64,000 nt of DNA from Viscum album. Its lineage: Eukaryota > Streptophyta > Magnoliopsida > Santalales > Viscaceae. Numbering within the stretch: the stretch's first letter is position 1; each line of letters opens with the position of its first letter. Below the pieces are notes generated by a model. It worked only from the letters and a program-made list of their open reading frames with translations. It was not told the origin of the DNA and made no database searches. Shown here in pieces: positions 22,373 to 33,904 of this stretch. The DNA is taken from positions 393,031,962 through 393,095,961 of the forward strand of contig OY728133.1 of the NCBI GenBank assembly GCA_963277665.1, in the 5' to 3' direction. A program made the translations under genes and the position numbers.

Positions 22373-23478
22373 CATAGATTAATTAACTTAGGGATTCAAG
22401 ATCATTATATTCAAAATTACCTAGGTAATTTTGGTCTCGTATACTCTATATGATTGGGTATCTCAATGATACTCAATATGATTGAGTATGATAATGACTT
22501 GGAGATGCTGAGGGTTTCTGTAAGGATTGTTATGGTTAATAAATTAATATTTTTTTGTATATATAAATTTTATAATAATATAAATGAGTTTAATAAATAT
22601 TTACCCTATTATTCACAAAGTACATAAGATATATGAACTGATCAATTGATGTCTAGGTTTTAGTGTTGTATAGACAGTGTAAGTGGGTAAAAGTTCAAAT
22701 AGAAAGAATAAAGTTCGTTGGAAGGTTCAACAATATTTATTTAACTATCTTATCAAGTTCATTGAAACCTAAAGTTATCAATAAGAAAGGACCAATTATT
22801 TCATAGGATGTAATTTCTTGAAATATCTAAAGGGGTTTTGAAAAGTCTATAGAATTTCCATGTTAGGTATTGGTGTTATATAAATGTATTTTTTGGTTTT
22901 GAAGGGTATGTGATACCAAATGTATACTTTACAAGTATTTTAAGAATAATATAGTTACAAATCATGGGAATAATTGATATATATTTTATTTTTCATTCAA
23001 TTTATAAAGTAAAGAGTTTCTATATCAAATTTTTGAATGTAAATAAGTTTATCAAGTTTAAATGGATATAATTAATGTATGTGTATAGTTATATAATTTA
23101 TATTATACTATAAGAGTATTATTTTATTAAAAAAGAGGTGTCGTGAACAATATGAGATAATTAATTCAATAAATATTGTTTATGATTCATCAAATTTTAT
23201 AATATTTTTTAAAAAAGGAGATGAGGATAAATTTTTTTATCTTGGATAAAGTGTTTATCTATATAGTTGTTAAAATACGAGGTAAGGTGTTCTTACCACC
23301 CATAAATGGTATATTTTAAATATTAAAGTCTTATTTTTTGATGAAAAATGATCCAGAAACATATAATATCATATAATATATAGAAAAAATAGTTTATTTG
23401 TTAAATATTACAACTAAAAATAAGTTTCATTTTTGGACACAAAGGATTTTTTGTATCCTATCAGGATATTCTAGAGAG
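22373..23478. other. Unclassified AT-rich DNA, left flank of element C
   Basis: No coding signal, no LTR termini and no PBS or PPT could be recognised. It was continuous with 33033 onward before element C inserted, as the AATGT duplication on both sides of C shows. Confidence 0.6.
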
Positions 23479-23483
23479 AATGT
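23479..23483. repeat. Target-site duplication of element C, left copy
   Basis: AATGT directly precedes the LTR terminus TGTAACACCC and is repeated directly after the other terminus at 33028-33032. Confidence 0.9.
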
Positions 23484-25575
23484 TGTAACACCCTGACCCC
23501 AGAAGCCCAGAGCCAGTGCAATACTTATTACATTAGCATGATTATAAGGAATGAAATCCCAAAGGAATGACCAGTTTAGTAGTATTGAAAAAACTAGATA
23601 CATAAATGTAACTCATATTATATTAGGAAAGGTAAAAAATTCAATACATAATAAAAACTAATAAAATGCATCCATGAGAACTCAAAAAATGGTCTTCTAT
23701 TTATAACTTGTTGAAGGTAAAAAATATTAAAGGGGTGTGCTCAAATGCTCTATAAGGATTAAAAATAGCAGAATCATGAATCAATAATAATTTAATCATA
23801 ATAGAATTGGCATAGTCAATATGACATAGTGAATAAATGAAAAATGAACACCATTAATAAACTGAGAATGAAACTGCGTCCACAGATTTTATCATAGTGA
23901 AAACCTCATGGATAGTAATAACTGAAAATGAATAAATAGAATGATTAATAATTTGGCATCATGTATCTGTCACATGATACCACTATACCATTTAAATGGT
24001 TTAAGTCTATGGGTAGGTACCCATCTGATTCTTTTTTGGAAACAAACTCGAAGGGTTTTTCACCAACTGATTTGTCTCATGAGACCTATCGATGAATTGA
24101 GGGGCTATAGTGGGCCCCACCAATCACTGAAATTCCAAATAATTCTTTATACATATATCTAATACAAGTAAAATATTCCTTCTCAATATCTGTATAGAGT
24201 AGAGGATACTAATCCATAAATATTTCCATAGTTAAAGCAACATTCCAAATAAACTTCGTCTATAAAAGGGTATACAGTTTAATACAATAATCGTATCCCT
24301 GAAACCAAAATATGGATATATAATATATTTATAATTTAAAATGAAAAATGATCTCAAAGGGTAAGTAGGTACACCACATAAGAATGATTAGGTGCACAAT
24401 ACCAAGTAAATCACAATGAAATCGAAACTGAAACAAAGTCTCGTAGAACATTGTAATCAATCGAGTTGTATGAACAAAAATTAATAATCACCAAATTTAT
24501 CACATAATAAAATGAAAATGAAGATAATAATGAGATTACATATCAAATTTCAGTACACATACACCACATGTAAAAAATAAGTGGTGAATAATGGAAATCT
24601 CATGGAATTAAAAGTGAGATGAGACACCCCTTACCTTATGCTCGAGTGTGTTCTTCGATTGATCTTAATGACCTGAATAATCAAATTTATATTCATTAAT
24701 TAATAATTAAAGAAACTCATATACATTAAATTTATTTATTTTGACCTTATTAGGTTCGTTCATGGACATTAATAGGTTTAAGAAGTTCAATTTTATTGTT
24801 TTGGAAGCATTTTCTTCCTTGATTTTCATGATCAGTTTACTTGTATTTATGAATGGAAGTTAGTTTGAAATGTGATTAAACATAGATAATTGATAATATA
24901 TAGTATTAGTGATATTATAGAGATATAAATGATATTATAATGATTTTGGTTATAAACCATGAGGATGAATCATTAGATAAAAGTTAATGATAAACGCTTG
25001 GACTAACATGGCGGTTTTGTGCATAATGAACTTGTTTTTTATTATTATTTTATATTATGAGTGTGTACGGATTACAGAACACTAAATAATATGAAATACA
25101 TATATTATGATCTTTTTCATCCATAAAAATGGTTTCATGACCATAATTGAAGATGGTAATATAAATTGAAAACCCGTCATCCTTGAATGTGATAAATTAA
25201 CACATTTTGGATGGTGTTTTCATTTTTAGTATAATAGGAGGGGGGAAAAGAGAGATGATAATGAAATCTTCCATTAGAATAATAAAATCCAATTTCATGT
25301 AAGTTAATGTAATTATCATATAATTTTGATGATGTTAGGTGAGGAGAGAGAAATAAAAGAATGGAACTTGTAAAAGAAGTTGAAAGAAAAAGGAAGAGAG
25401 GTTCACCTCTTGAGTACTCCTCCTTGAGAATCTTCTTAAGGCCTTTGTTTTTGGCCTTTTGGTGAGACTAGAAGGTATTAGAAATGGGGGGATGGATTGG
25501 GAAGTCTATTTGGTATAACTTAGGTAAGTCTCAAAGCTTTAGTGGTGTGGGAGGAAGAGGGGGTGAAGGGTGGCT

Positions 25576-25582
25576 TATATAG
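25576..25582 (-). promoter_or_regulatory. Candidate TATA box in element C 3' LTR
   Basis: TATATAAG on the minus strand stands in a CTCCCCTCCACTATATAAGCC context that is repeated in the 5' LTR at 32261-32267. Confidence 0.5.
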
Positions 25583-26029
25583 TGGAGGGGAGGAGGGTTT
25601 TCTTAATATTTTAATCATTAGTTTATTATTTTTCCCTAAGACAATAAATATTTATGATTACATGAACAAAAATAGTAATAAGTTAAGGTGAGTTATAACC
25701 AAGTGTTCTTACCTCATAGGGACATCATCCATGACTCAATAAATCATATATTTAGCATTTAACATAGTTTATCATATTTTACTATTCACTAAAAATTCAA
25801 GTATTTTAGAAAAATCCAAAAAAATAACCCTAACCATTTTTCAATATGTAGAATCCAGAAATTAACTCCAATTTTCAAAAATAATTTTCTAAATATGAGA
25901 GATTTAATTTTTAATTAAAATCATCATTTAATCAAAAAATACCAACACTTAAAATATTCATTTTCATTTTTAAGGTGCCTAAATTTTATTTACAATTTCA
26001 TGGGTAAGTTTAATATTCCTAAATAATAT

Positions 26030-26100
26030 TAATATTCATAATGGTAGGTTACTATTAATAAGGGTATGTTACTATTCATAAGGGTAAGTTACTATTCACC
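26030..26100. repeat. Minisatellite of about 20 bp in element C 3' LTR
   Basis: About three clear copies of a unit like GGGTAAGTTACTATTCATAA. The 5' LTR carries about five at the matching place (32685-32795). Confidence 0.8.
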
Positions 26101-26339
26101 AAAAATTAACTTGATTCTATCAAACTTTAAATATCACCCTGATTGCAATCGTGTATGTCCATTTTTCCAAATTCAAAACATAGAAGTGTAAAATTTAAGT
26201 TTAATGGATAGGTTATGACTTTATCCTATAAATAAACAAGGTTTGTTTCACAGAGACTCAATACTTAATGAAATATAGGCTATTTAATGAATTGAAAGTA
26301 TTTAAGAGAAACATACCATAAAATTTCTGGGGTGTTATA

Positions 26340-26354
26340 TTCTTCCCTCCTTCA
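26340..26354 (-). other. Element C polypurine tract
   Basis: The minus strand reads TGAAGGAGGGAAGAA and directly adjoins the LTR terminus at 26339. It is the counterpart of the element A tract at 340-353. Confidence 0.87.
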
Positions 26355-26433
26355 GAAATTTCATCCTCATAATTTTTCATGTATATTGTTCCATAAAAAT
26401 ATGTGGGTGGTTCTTCTTCACAACATCCTCATG

Positions 26434-27600
26434 TTACCATGTTTCTTCCTCAATTTTATGGTTTCTCCAAAGAACCTTTACTAGTCGAGTTTTCCGATTT
26501 CTCAATATCTGATCCCATGTTTCAAGAATCTCAATAGGCTCTTCACAGTATGAAAAATCAGGTTCCAACTCAATTTCTTCATAGGATAGTACATGCATTG
26601 GGTCTGGCATGTATTTCTTTAACAATGAAATGTGGAACGCATTATGAACTTTGGAGAGACTTGGTGTCATTTCTAAACAGTAAGCTTCAGCTCCAATTCT
26701 TTCTATAATTTCAAATGGTCCGATGTACATAGGGTTTAGTTTCCCTTTATTATTGAACCTTAAGACACCCTTCCATGAAATTACTTTTAGAAATACAAGA
26801 TATCCTACTTGAAATTTAAAATCCTTTCTTAGACTGTCATCATAACTCTTTTGAGTACTTTGGGCTACCTTAATATGGGCCTGAATTTTCGTTACCATTA
26901 TAGTTGTCTCTTCAATATGTTCTAGGACTATAAGTTTCTTCTCTCCAACCTCATCCCAACAAGTTAGATTTTTACACATCTTACCATATAATACTTCATA
27001 TGGTGCCACTTTACTGCTAGAATGGAAACTATTATTGTAGGAAAATTCCACCAAGTCAAGTATTGATCCCACATACCTTGAAATTCAAGAGATCATGATC
27101 TCAACATGCCTTCCAGGGTTTGAATAGTTCATTTAGGCTATTTATTGATTTTTGGGGTGATAAGTAGTACTCATATGAAGCTCAGTATCCAAATCCTTCT
27201 AGAGACTTTTCTTGAATTTTGATGTAAAACTGGGATCTGAATTGGACACAATCGATAGAGGTGAACCATGAAGTCTTACAACTTAATTAATATAAAGTCT
27301 TTCCATGTGCTCAAGTGGTAAATCCTCTCTTAAATCAAGGAAATGTGCTGATTTTGTGAGACGATCAGAAATTAACCATATTCCATCATTACTTCTAGGT
27401 ATCCTAGGTAGTACTATGAAAAAATCTATTGTAATGTCATCCCACTTCCACATAGTAATAGGTAGAGGTTTCATGACCCATCTAGGATGTTGTCTCCCGG
27501 CATTCACTAGTTGAAAAACTAGACACTTTGATACATAGTCTGTAATTTCTAGCCTCATGTTATCCCACCAAAAATGTTCCATCAGATCTCTATACATCTT
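26434..27600 (-). pseudogene. Element C integrase with chromodomain-like C-terminus
   Basis: Two open parts remain. 27283-27597 holds the end of the zinc region (EHFWWDNMR, KCLVFQ, where the second Cys of CxxC is Phe) and the first Asp in ITIDFF. 26434-27072 holds the C-terminal domain (EFSYNNSFHS, EVLYGKMC, GAEAYCLEMTPSLSKVHNAF) and a chromodomain-like end (PIEILETWDQIL ... VLWRNHKIEEETW). Between them the second catalytic Asp position reads VSN and the Glu position appears as Lys, with stops beside it. The protein is non-functional on several grounds. Confidence 0.9.
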
Positions 27601-28480
27601 AGAGATACCAGGGAGTATAGAGAAATTTGAGCGATGATCATTATCTAATAGTTCCCTTTTTTCCTAGGTATTGAAGGAATGCATAACCTCTTCCCAAATT
27701 TCAGAAATCCATCCTCATACATGAAGTCTACCAATCTTCCATCCTTAACAGCTTTAATTTTCCTTTGTAGATTCTCATCATCAGATTGAGATATTTTTAT
27801 CTTCTCTATTAAAGAAGTTTTTTCAATAATTTTAAATAGGAAATATTTTTCCCCTTTCTTAACAATTCCCATATCCATATTTAGAAGATCCATGGATATA
27901 GGATCTCTCTCAATCCTCATTTGGGTCAGAAGTCCAGGATCGTTCCCTCTTAATGTATCTACCACATTATTTTCTTTCTTGGGTGGTAGTGTATTGAACA
28001 ATCATAATCATTTAGTAACTCGAGCCATTTCTTTTCCTCATGTTGATTTATTTCTATGAAAAAATGTATTTCAAACTCTTGTATTCCGTATATATATCAT
28101 ATCTTTCACCATAGAGATAATGTATCTATATTTTCAGAGCAAAGATTATGGCTGCTAAATCAAGATCATGAGTTGGATAATTTTTCTCATGAGTCTTCAA
28201 CTTCCTTGATGCATAATCAATAACATTATCATTTGGCATAAGGATACAACCCAGTCCATTCTTTGATGCATTACTATATATCACAAATCCATCATTTCCA
28301 AATGGAAGAGTCAAAATTGTATCATTGACCAATCTTTTTTTCAATATTACAAATCATTCTTTACATTCTTTAGTCCATACAAACTTAACCCCTTTACATG
28401 TGATCTTGGTTAGAAGGTTAGCCAGTCAGAAAATATTCTGAACGAAATGCTGATAGTAACATGCTAATCCAATAAAACTA
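27601..28480 (-). pseudogene. Element C RNase H and spacer
   Basis: 28126-28344 is open and holds [20 protein letters not shown], where the first catalytic Asp of the SDAS block reads Asn, and [21 protein letters not shown]. 27645-28001 is open and matches the spacer between RNase H and integrase (MRIERDPISMDLLN ... GFLKFGKRLCIPS). Stops separate the two parts. Confidence 0.88.
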
Positions 28481-28489
28481 CATACCTCG

Positions 28490-29230
28490 GTTATGCTTGT
28501 TGGAGTGGGTCATTATTTTATTTCCTTTTTCTTCATAGGATCAACTAAAATTCCATCCTTATAGACAACATGGGAAAGAAAATAAACTGATTGAATCCAA
28601 TATTCAAACTTGCTAAACTTCTCATATAATTCATTTCTTCTAAGAGTTTTCAGAATAATCTGCAAGTAGTTCTCATGGTCTTCGTATCTTTTGAATTATA
28701 CCTAGATATCATCGATAAATACTACAACAATGTCATCAACATATCTCTTGAAAACTCTATTAATTAGATCCATTAAAATAGAGGGTTCATTAGTCAGTCC
28801 AAAAGGCATTACCGTAAACTTGTAATTCTCATACCTGATTCGAAATGTTTTCATTGGAATATCTTCCTTTCTCACACATAGTTGGTGATATCCAGATCAA
28901 AGGTCAATCTTCAAAAAATATTGTTCTCCATGAATTTGTTCAAATAAATAATTAATGCATAGAAAAGAATACTTGTTCTTTATTTTAATAGCATTGATTT
29001 CCTTATAATCAATTCATAGCCTCATGGATCCATCTTTCTTCTTGACAAAGGGGATATGGGATCCACATGGAGAAACACTAGGTTGAATAAATATTTTGTC
29101 ACTAAATTCCTATAGTTTTTTCTTTATCTCCACTAATTCCACAGTGGACATCCTATAGGGAGTCTTTGATATAGGTCTTACACCGGGATTTAAATCAATA
29201 GAGAACTCAACTTCCCTCTTTTGAGGATGT
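28490..29230 (-). pseudogene. Element C reverse transcriptase
   Basis: No long open frame remains, but the minus strand shows the family blocks: [11 protein letters not shown] near 29030, NKYSFLCI near 28960, the PFGLTN block near 28800, and the catalytic VVVFIDDI near 28700-28730 with both Asp kept, directly followed by a stop. Position between protease and RNase H fits. Confidence 0.85.
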
Positions 29231-29239
29231 CCAGGTAAA

Positions 29240-29770
29240 TCCTCTGGAAATACATCAATATATTCTTATAAAATAGGTACGTCTTCAATTTGAAGATTTA
29301 TTTCCTAACCAATAGATATTGTGTTCTCTTCCTCTCTAAGAATTGAATTTATTAGAGCTATTGGGGGTGGATATACATAATAATCAAAGGGATAGGTTTC
29401 TACTCTAAAGATAAGGGATTCTACACCATTCTTAAAAGTTATAACTTCCTTATTCGCATCATAATTAGATAGCCAATTCATACTCAGAATTATATCAAAT
29501 TCAATCATTGTTATGATGATAAGGTTAAAAACTAAAGAACATTTATGGGTCATGAGGGGGACTGACTGACACAAATTCGTTGTAATGATACATCCCCTAT
29601 GAGTTATGATTGGCAACTCCTTTATTAAATCAAATTGGACTTGTCTAATTTTCTTCAAAAAATAGGATGATATAAATAAATTCAATGATCAAGAATCATA
29701 TAAATCATTGGCTAAGTTTAAGGAAACAATTAAAGTACCTTCCACCACATCATTAGAAACTTCAACCTCT
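29240..29770 (-). pseudogene. Element C protease
   Basis: An open part of 126 codons (29305-29685) holds LSMNWLSNYDANKEVITF, the counterpart of GMDWLSIYHAKIDC in element A. The active site lies just upstream (about 29685-29700) and reads LYDS followed by a stop, so the Gly codon of the DSG triad is a stop codon. The aspartic protease would process the polyprotein. Confidence 0.88.
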
Positions 29771-29789
29771 ATGGTTTTAATCACATAAT

Positions 29790-30791
29790 CTTTCCTTTGA
29801 TCTCGTGGAATTGTCTGAGGCAAGTTTTGTTGGCACTTAAGACACTCATTTGAATAGTGTACCATCTCTCTAAAATTGTAGCATTGAACATCATTGACTT
29901 GTCTCTCCCCCTTATATTCACTAGATCAATGACCCTTTTCTCCACTCTTATAGAAAACTCCCATGATTTTCAAGCATTTCTGAGGATGATTTTTTTTTTG
30001 TAGTTCTCACATAATGGAAATTTCATCATTGAATTCTTCTTCTTTGGTGATTCACCATTTACATAGTTATCAGAATACCACTTCTTATCTTGGTTTCCCT
30101 TGAAAAAATTTGATCTAACAAATTCCTTCTCTGTTTTGATGGCACTTAATACAATTTCATCGTATGATGAAAATTATTGAGAATCTATTACCCTTTGAAG
30201 ACTTGTCTTAAGACCATAAAATAAATTATCAATCTTTTCTTATGAGTCACGTATGTAATTTATGGCATACCTGGATATTCTTGTTAAGTTATCGTTATAC
30301 TATACAACACTGTCTTCTTCCTATTGATTTAAGCTAAGGAATTTCCTCTTCATTTCGATTCATTACTCATGAGGGAAATATTTATCAAAAAATATTTTTT
30401 TTAAATTAATCCATTTCATATCTTTTATTTCATATTCCACTATGGTATTTTGGATCAAGGAACACCATTGATTAGCATCACCCTTGAGACAATATGTTTC
30501 CAACACTACCTTTTCATTTTCATTGTATCTTAATGCCATGAATATATTTTCAAGGGACTTGATTCACTACTCACCTACCACTAGATTAGTATTACCACTA
30601 AAATATGGGGTATTATAACTCATAAAACGATTCAATATAGTTGTATCGTAGTTATTAATCACAGCCTGAGTAAGTTGTCCCAATATAGACATGATCTGAT
30701 TCGCTCCAACATAGACTGTGTTGACTTTCTCAGTGGGGAAATCCCTACATTTTCCATGAGTATTGATTCCCCTTATTCCATTAGGAACCAT
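29790..30791 (-). pseudogene. Element C Gag, broken
   Basis: An N-terminal open part (30567-30791) carries GANQIMSILGQLTQAVINN, which matches GTEQFVAVMAQLTQAINGG of element A, and ends in NTPYFSGNTNLVVGE (A: HPPSFRGSSDPVLSE). The remainder down to 29790 is broken. It includes a knuckle-like region near 29830-29990 that matches the A zinc knuckles in position. The start Met near 30791 is the likely family start. Confidence 0.87.
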
Positions 30792-32260
30792 TTCTAAATA
30801 ATTGAATGCACTAGATTTGGTTATGACTCATTATTTATAATCTCAACTAGAAAATTACATAGCATAAATTGAAATTCTATGCATAGCTAATCTCATAAAC
30901 ATGGTTTCTCTGAGGAAAATTTTACATTAAAATCCTTCAAAATGGCTTATAAATAAAATGTGAAACAGTATACTACTTAAGAAAATAATCATATCCATGA
31001 AACCTGAATAAGGATATATAATATATTTAAAATTTAAAATGAAAAATAATCTCAAAGGGGCAGTAGTTACACCACATAATAATTATTAGGTTCACAATAC
31101 CAAGTAAATCACAATGAAATTGAAACTGAAACAAAGTCTCTTACAACATTGTAATCAATCGAGTCGTATGACCAAAAAATAATAATCACCAGATGTATAA
31201 CATAATACCATTAAAATGAAGAGAATAATTATATTATATATCAAATGTAAGTACACATACATCACATGCAATAAATAAGTGGCGAACAATGGAAATCTCA
31301 TGGAATTAAAAGTGAGATGAGAAACCCCTTACCATGTGCTCGAGTGTGTTATTTGATTGATCTTAATTACCTGAATAATAAAATTTATCTTCATTAATTA
31401 ATAATTATACAACCTCATCTACATAAAATTGATTTATTTTAAACTTATTAGGTTCATCCGTGGCCTTTTTTATGGGTTTAATAAGTTTAATTTTATTTTT
31501 TGGAAGTATTTTCTTCCTTGGTTTTCATTATCGATTTACTTGTATTTATGAATGGAAGTTCATTTGAAATGTGGTTAAACATCCATAATTGTTAATATAT
31601 ATTATTAGTGATATTAAAAATATATAAATTATCTTATAATTATTTTGGTTATATACCATGAGGATGACTCGTTAGATAAAAGTTAATGATAAATGCTTGG
31701 ATTAACTTGGTGGTTTTGTGCATACAGAACTTGTTTGGTATTATTATTTTATATTATGAGTGTGTAAGGATTATAGAACATTAAACACTATGAAATACAT
31801 ATATTATGATCTATTTAAACCATAAAAATGGTTTAATTACCATAATTTAATACGGTAATAGAAATTGAAAACCTGTCATCCTTGAATGTGATAAATTAAC
31901 ACATCTCTGACTGTGTTTTCATTTTTAGTATAAGAGGAGTGGGGAAAGAGAGATTATGATGAATTATCATAACAAAATTTGATTTAATTTAAGGTAATAT
32001 AATTATCATATCATTTTGATTAGGGGAGGTTAGTAGAGAGAAACAAAACAATGGAACTTGTAAAAGAAGTTGAAATAAAAAGGAAGAGAGGTTCACCTCT
32101 TGAGTACTCCTTGAGAATCTCCTTAAGGACTTTGTTTTTGGAATTTTTGTGAAACCATAAGGTCTTGGACGTGGGGGGAGGTCTTGGTAAGTTTATTTGG
32201 TAGAAATTAGGTAAGGATAAAAGTTTTAGTGGTGTGGGAGGAAGAGGGGGTGAGGGTGGT

Positions 32261-32267
32261 TTATATA
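32261..32267 (-). promoter_or_regulatory. Candidate TATA box in element C 5' LTR
   Basis: TATATAA on the minus strand follows CCCCACCAC, the same layout as at 25576-25582 in the 3' LTR. Confidence 0.5.
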
Positions 32268-32684
32268 GTGGTGGGGAGGAGGGGTTTCTTAATATTTAAT
32301 AAATAGTTTATTATTTTTCCATAAGATAATAAATAGTGATGATTCCATGAAAAAAATAGTAATTAGTGAATGTGATTTCTAACCAAGTGTGCTTACCTTA
32401 GAAGTAAATCATCCATGACTCCATAATTCATGAATTTAACATTTACCATAATTTATCATATTTTAATATTCACCAAAAAATCAAGTATTTCAGAAACAAT
32501 CACAAAACTTAACCCTAGCCATTTTTCAATGTGTAGAATCCAAAAATTAACTCCATTTTTCGAAAATAATTTTCTAAATATGAGAAATTTAATTTTTAAT
32601 TACAATTATCATTTAATCAAAAAAATACCAACACTTAAAATGTTCATCTTCATTTTTAAGGTGCCTAAATTTTATTTACACTTT

Positions 32685-32795
32685 CATCAGTAAAGTTACC
32701 ATTAATAAGGGACATATTACTATTCATAATGGTAGGTTAATATTCATAAGGTTATGTTACCATTTATATGGGTAAGTTACTATTCATTGGAAATT
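32685..32795. repeat. Minisatellite of about 20 bp in element C 5' LTR
   Basis: About five imperfect copies of the GGGTAAGTTACTATTCATAA-like unit, more than in the 3' LTR. Confidence 0.8.
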
Positions 32796-33027
32796 AACTT
32801 GATTCTATCAGACTCAAAATATCACCCTAATCGCAACTGTGTATGTCTGTTTTTTGAAATTTAAAACACAGAAGTGGAAAAATTACGTTTAATGGCTAGG
32901 ATATGACTTTATATTATAAATAAACAATTGTTTTTTCATAGAGACTCATTTCTTCATGCAATATAGTCTATATAATGAATTTAAAGTATTTAATAGAAAC
33001 ATACCATAAAATGTTTGGGGTGTTATA

Positions 33028-33032
33028 AATGT
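33028..33032. repeat. Target-site duplication of element C, right copy
   Basis: AATGT follows directly after the LTR terminus and matches 23479-23483. Confidence 0.9.
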
Positions 33033-33872
33033 AGAGTCTAAGAGGATAGTGGGAGTATTTTTTAGATTAAATAAGTTCAATGTTAACAAAAAAATAATAT
33101 GTAATCAAAATTAAAAGGTGGGATTCACTATATATCCTAAAGAGTTTAAGGTATGTGACCATAAATATAAATGTAAAGAGTTATATTTTGTTTCTATGAG
33201 AAATTGAATATCATTATTTCCTAAAGTATTATTATAGTATAAACATAAAGTGAATTTACTTTAATATCCTAAAATAATTTTTGGGAATGATGGTAAAGAG
33301 AAATATAAAGAGTTACATTTAATTACCAAAACAAAATAAATTTCACTTTATCCTAAAGAAGTTTAGAATGTTATGGTAAGTAATAATGTAAATATTTACC
33401 TTAGTTACCATAAGATATCAGGGTAAATTTTATATGTAAAGATTTTCAAGGATGATAATGTTAAAATTTAAAATGGTTCTGTGTATATAACATATTCTTA
33501 CATTATAACATTTGATTTTGTGAAGGTAAAGAGTTTGAATATTTCCAAATAGTTAAACATTAGGAATTTAATTCTTAAATCTCACCATTATTCAAACTTA
33601 CTATCATTACAGATGTTACTCACTAAAGATTTTATTGGGATTGTTTTATCAAATGGTCACATAACAATATTTTAGGAATTATATATAAATGTAATGAGTT
33701 AACAAAAACCATATAAAGTGTAGAAAACAAAAGGTTGACCTAGAAATCTACTAGATATGATATGATAGATAGTTCTTATGTAGTGTTTTTAAAGTATTAT
33801 TAAAATAGTTTTAATAATATAAAATGTATTATATAAAAGGAAATATCTACTATATCATTCTTTAATGTTTTT

Positions 33873-33904
<32 letters not shown>

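Larger units (their letters stand above)
23484..26339 (-). repeat. Element C 3' LTR (2.86 kb)
   Basis: On the minus strand it starts TATAACACCCC at 26339 (TGTAACACCCC with one change), directly after the PPT, and ends GGGTGTTACA at 23484. The part from about 24250 to 26339 aligns with 30945-33027. The part 23484-24250 has no clear counterpart in the other LTR. Confidence 0.9.
23484..33027 (-). mobile_element. Element C: complete but decayed Ty3/gypsy chromovirus, minus strand
   Basis: It spans 9,544 bp between AATGT duplications. On the minus strand the order is 5' LTR, gag, protease, RT, RNase H, integrase with chromodomain-like end, PPT, 3' LTR. Protein blocks and LTR termini (TGTAACACCC type) are like those of element A, but decay is much heavier. 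No PBS is visible, and the 5' LTR lacks its last 0.7 kb or so. Confidence 0.95.
30945..33027 (-). repeat. Element C 5' LTR, apparently lacking its last 0.7 kb
   Basis: It starts TATAACACCCC at 33027 and aligns with the 3' LTR down to about 30945, possibly with weak similarity to about 30840. The segment between this LTR and gag shows no TGGTATCAGAG-like primer site. The short open frame at 32430-32693 is LTR sequence. Confidence 0.85.
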
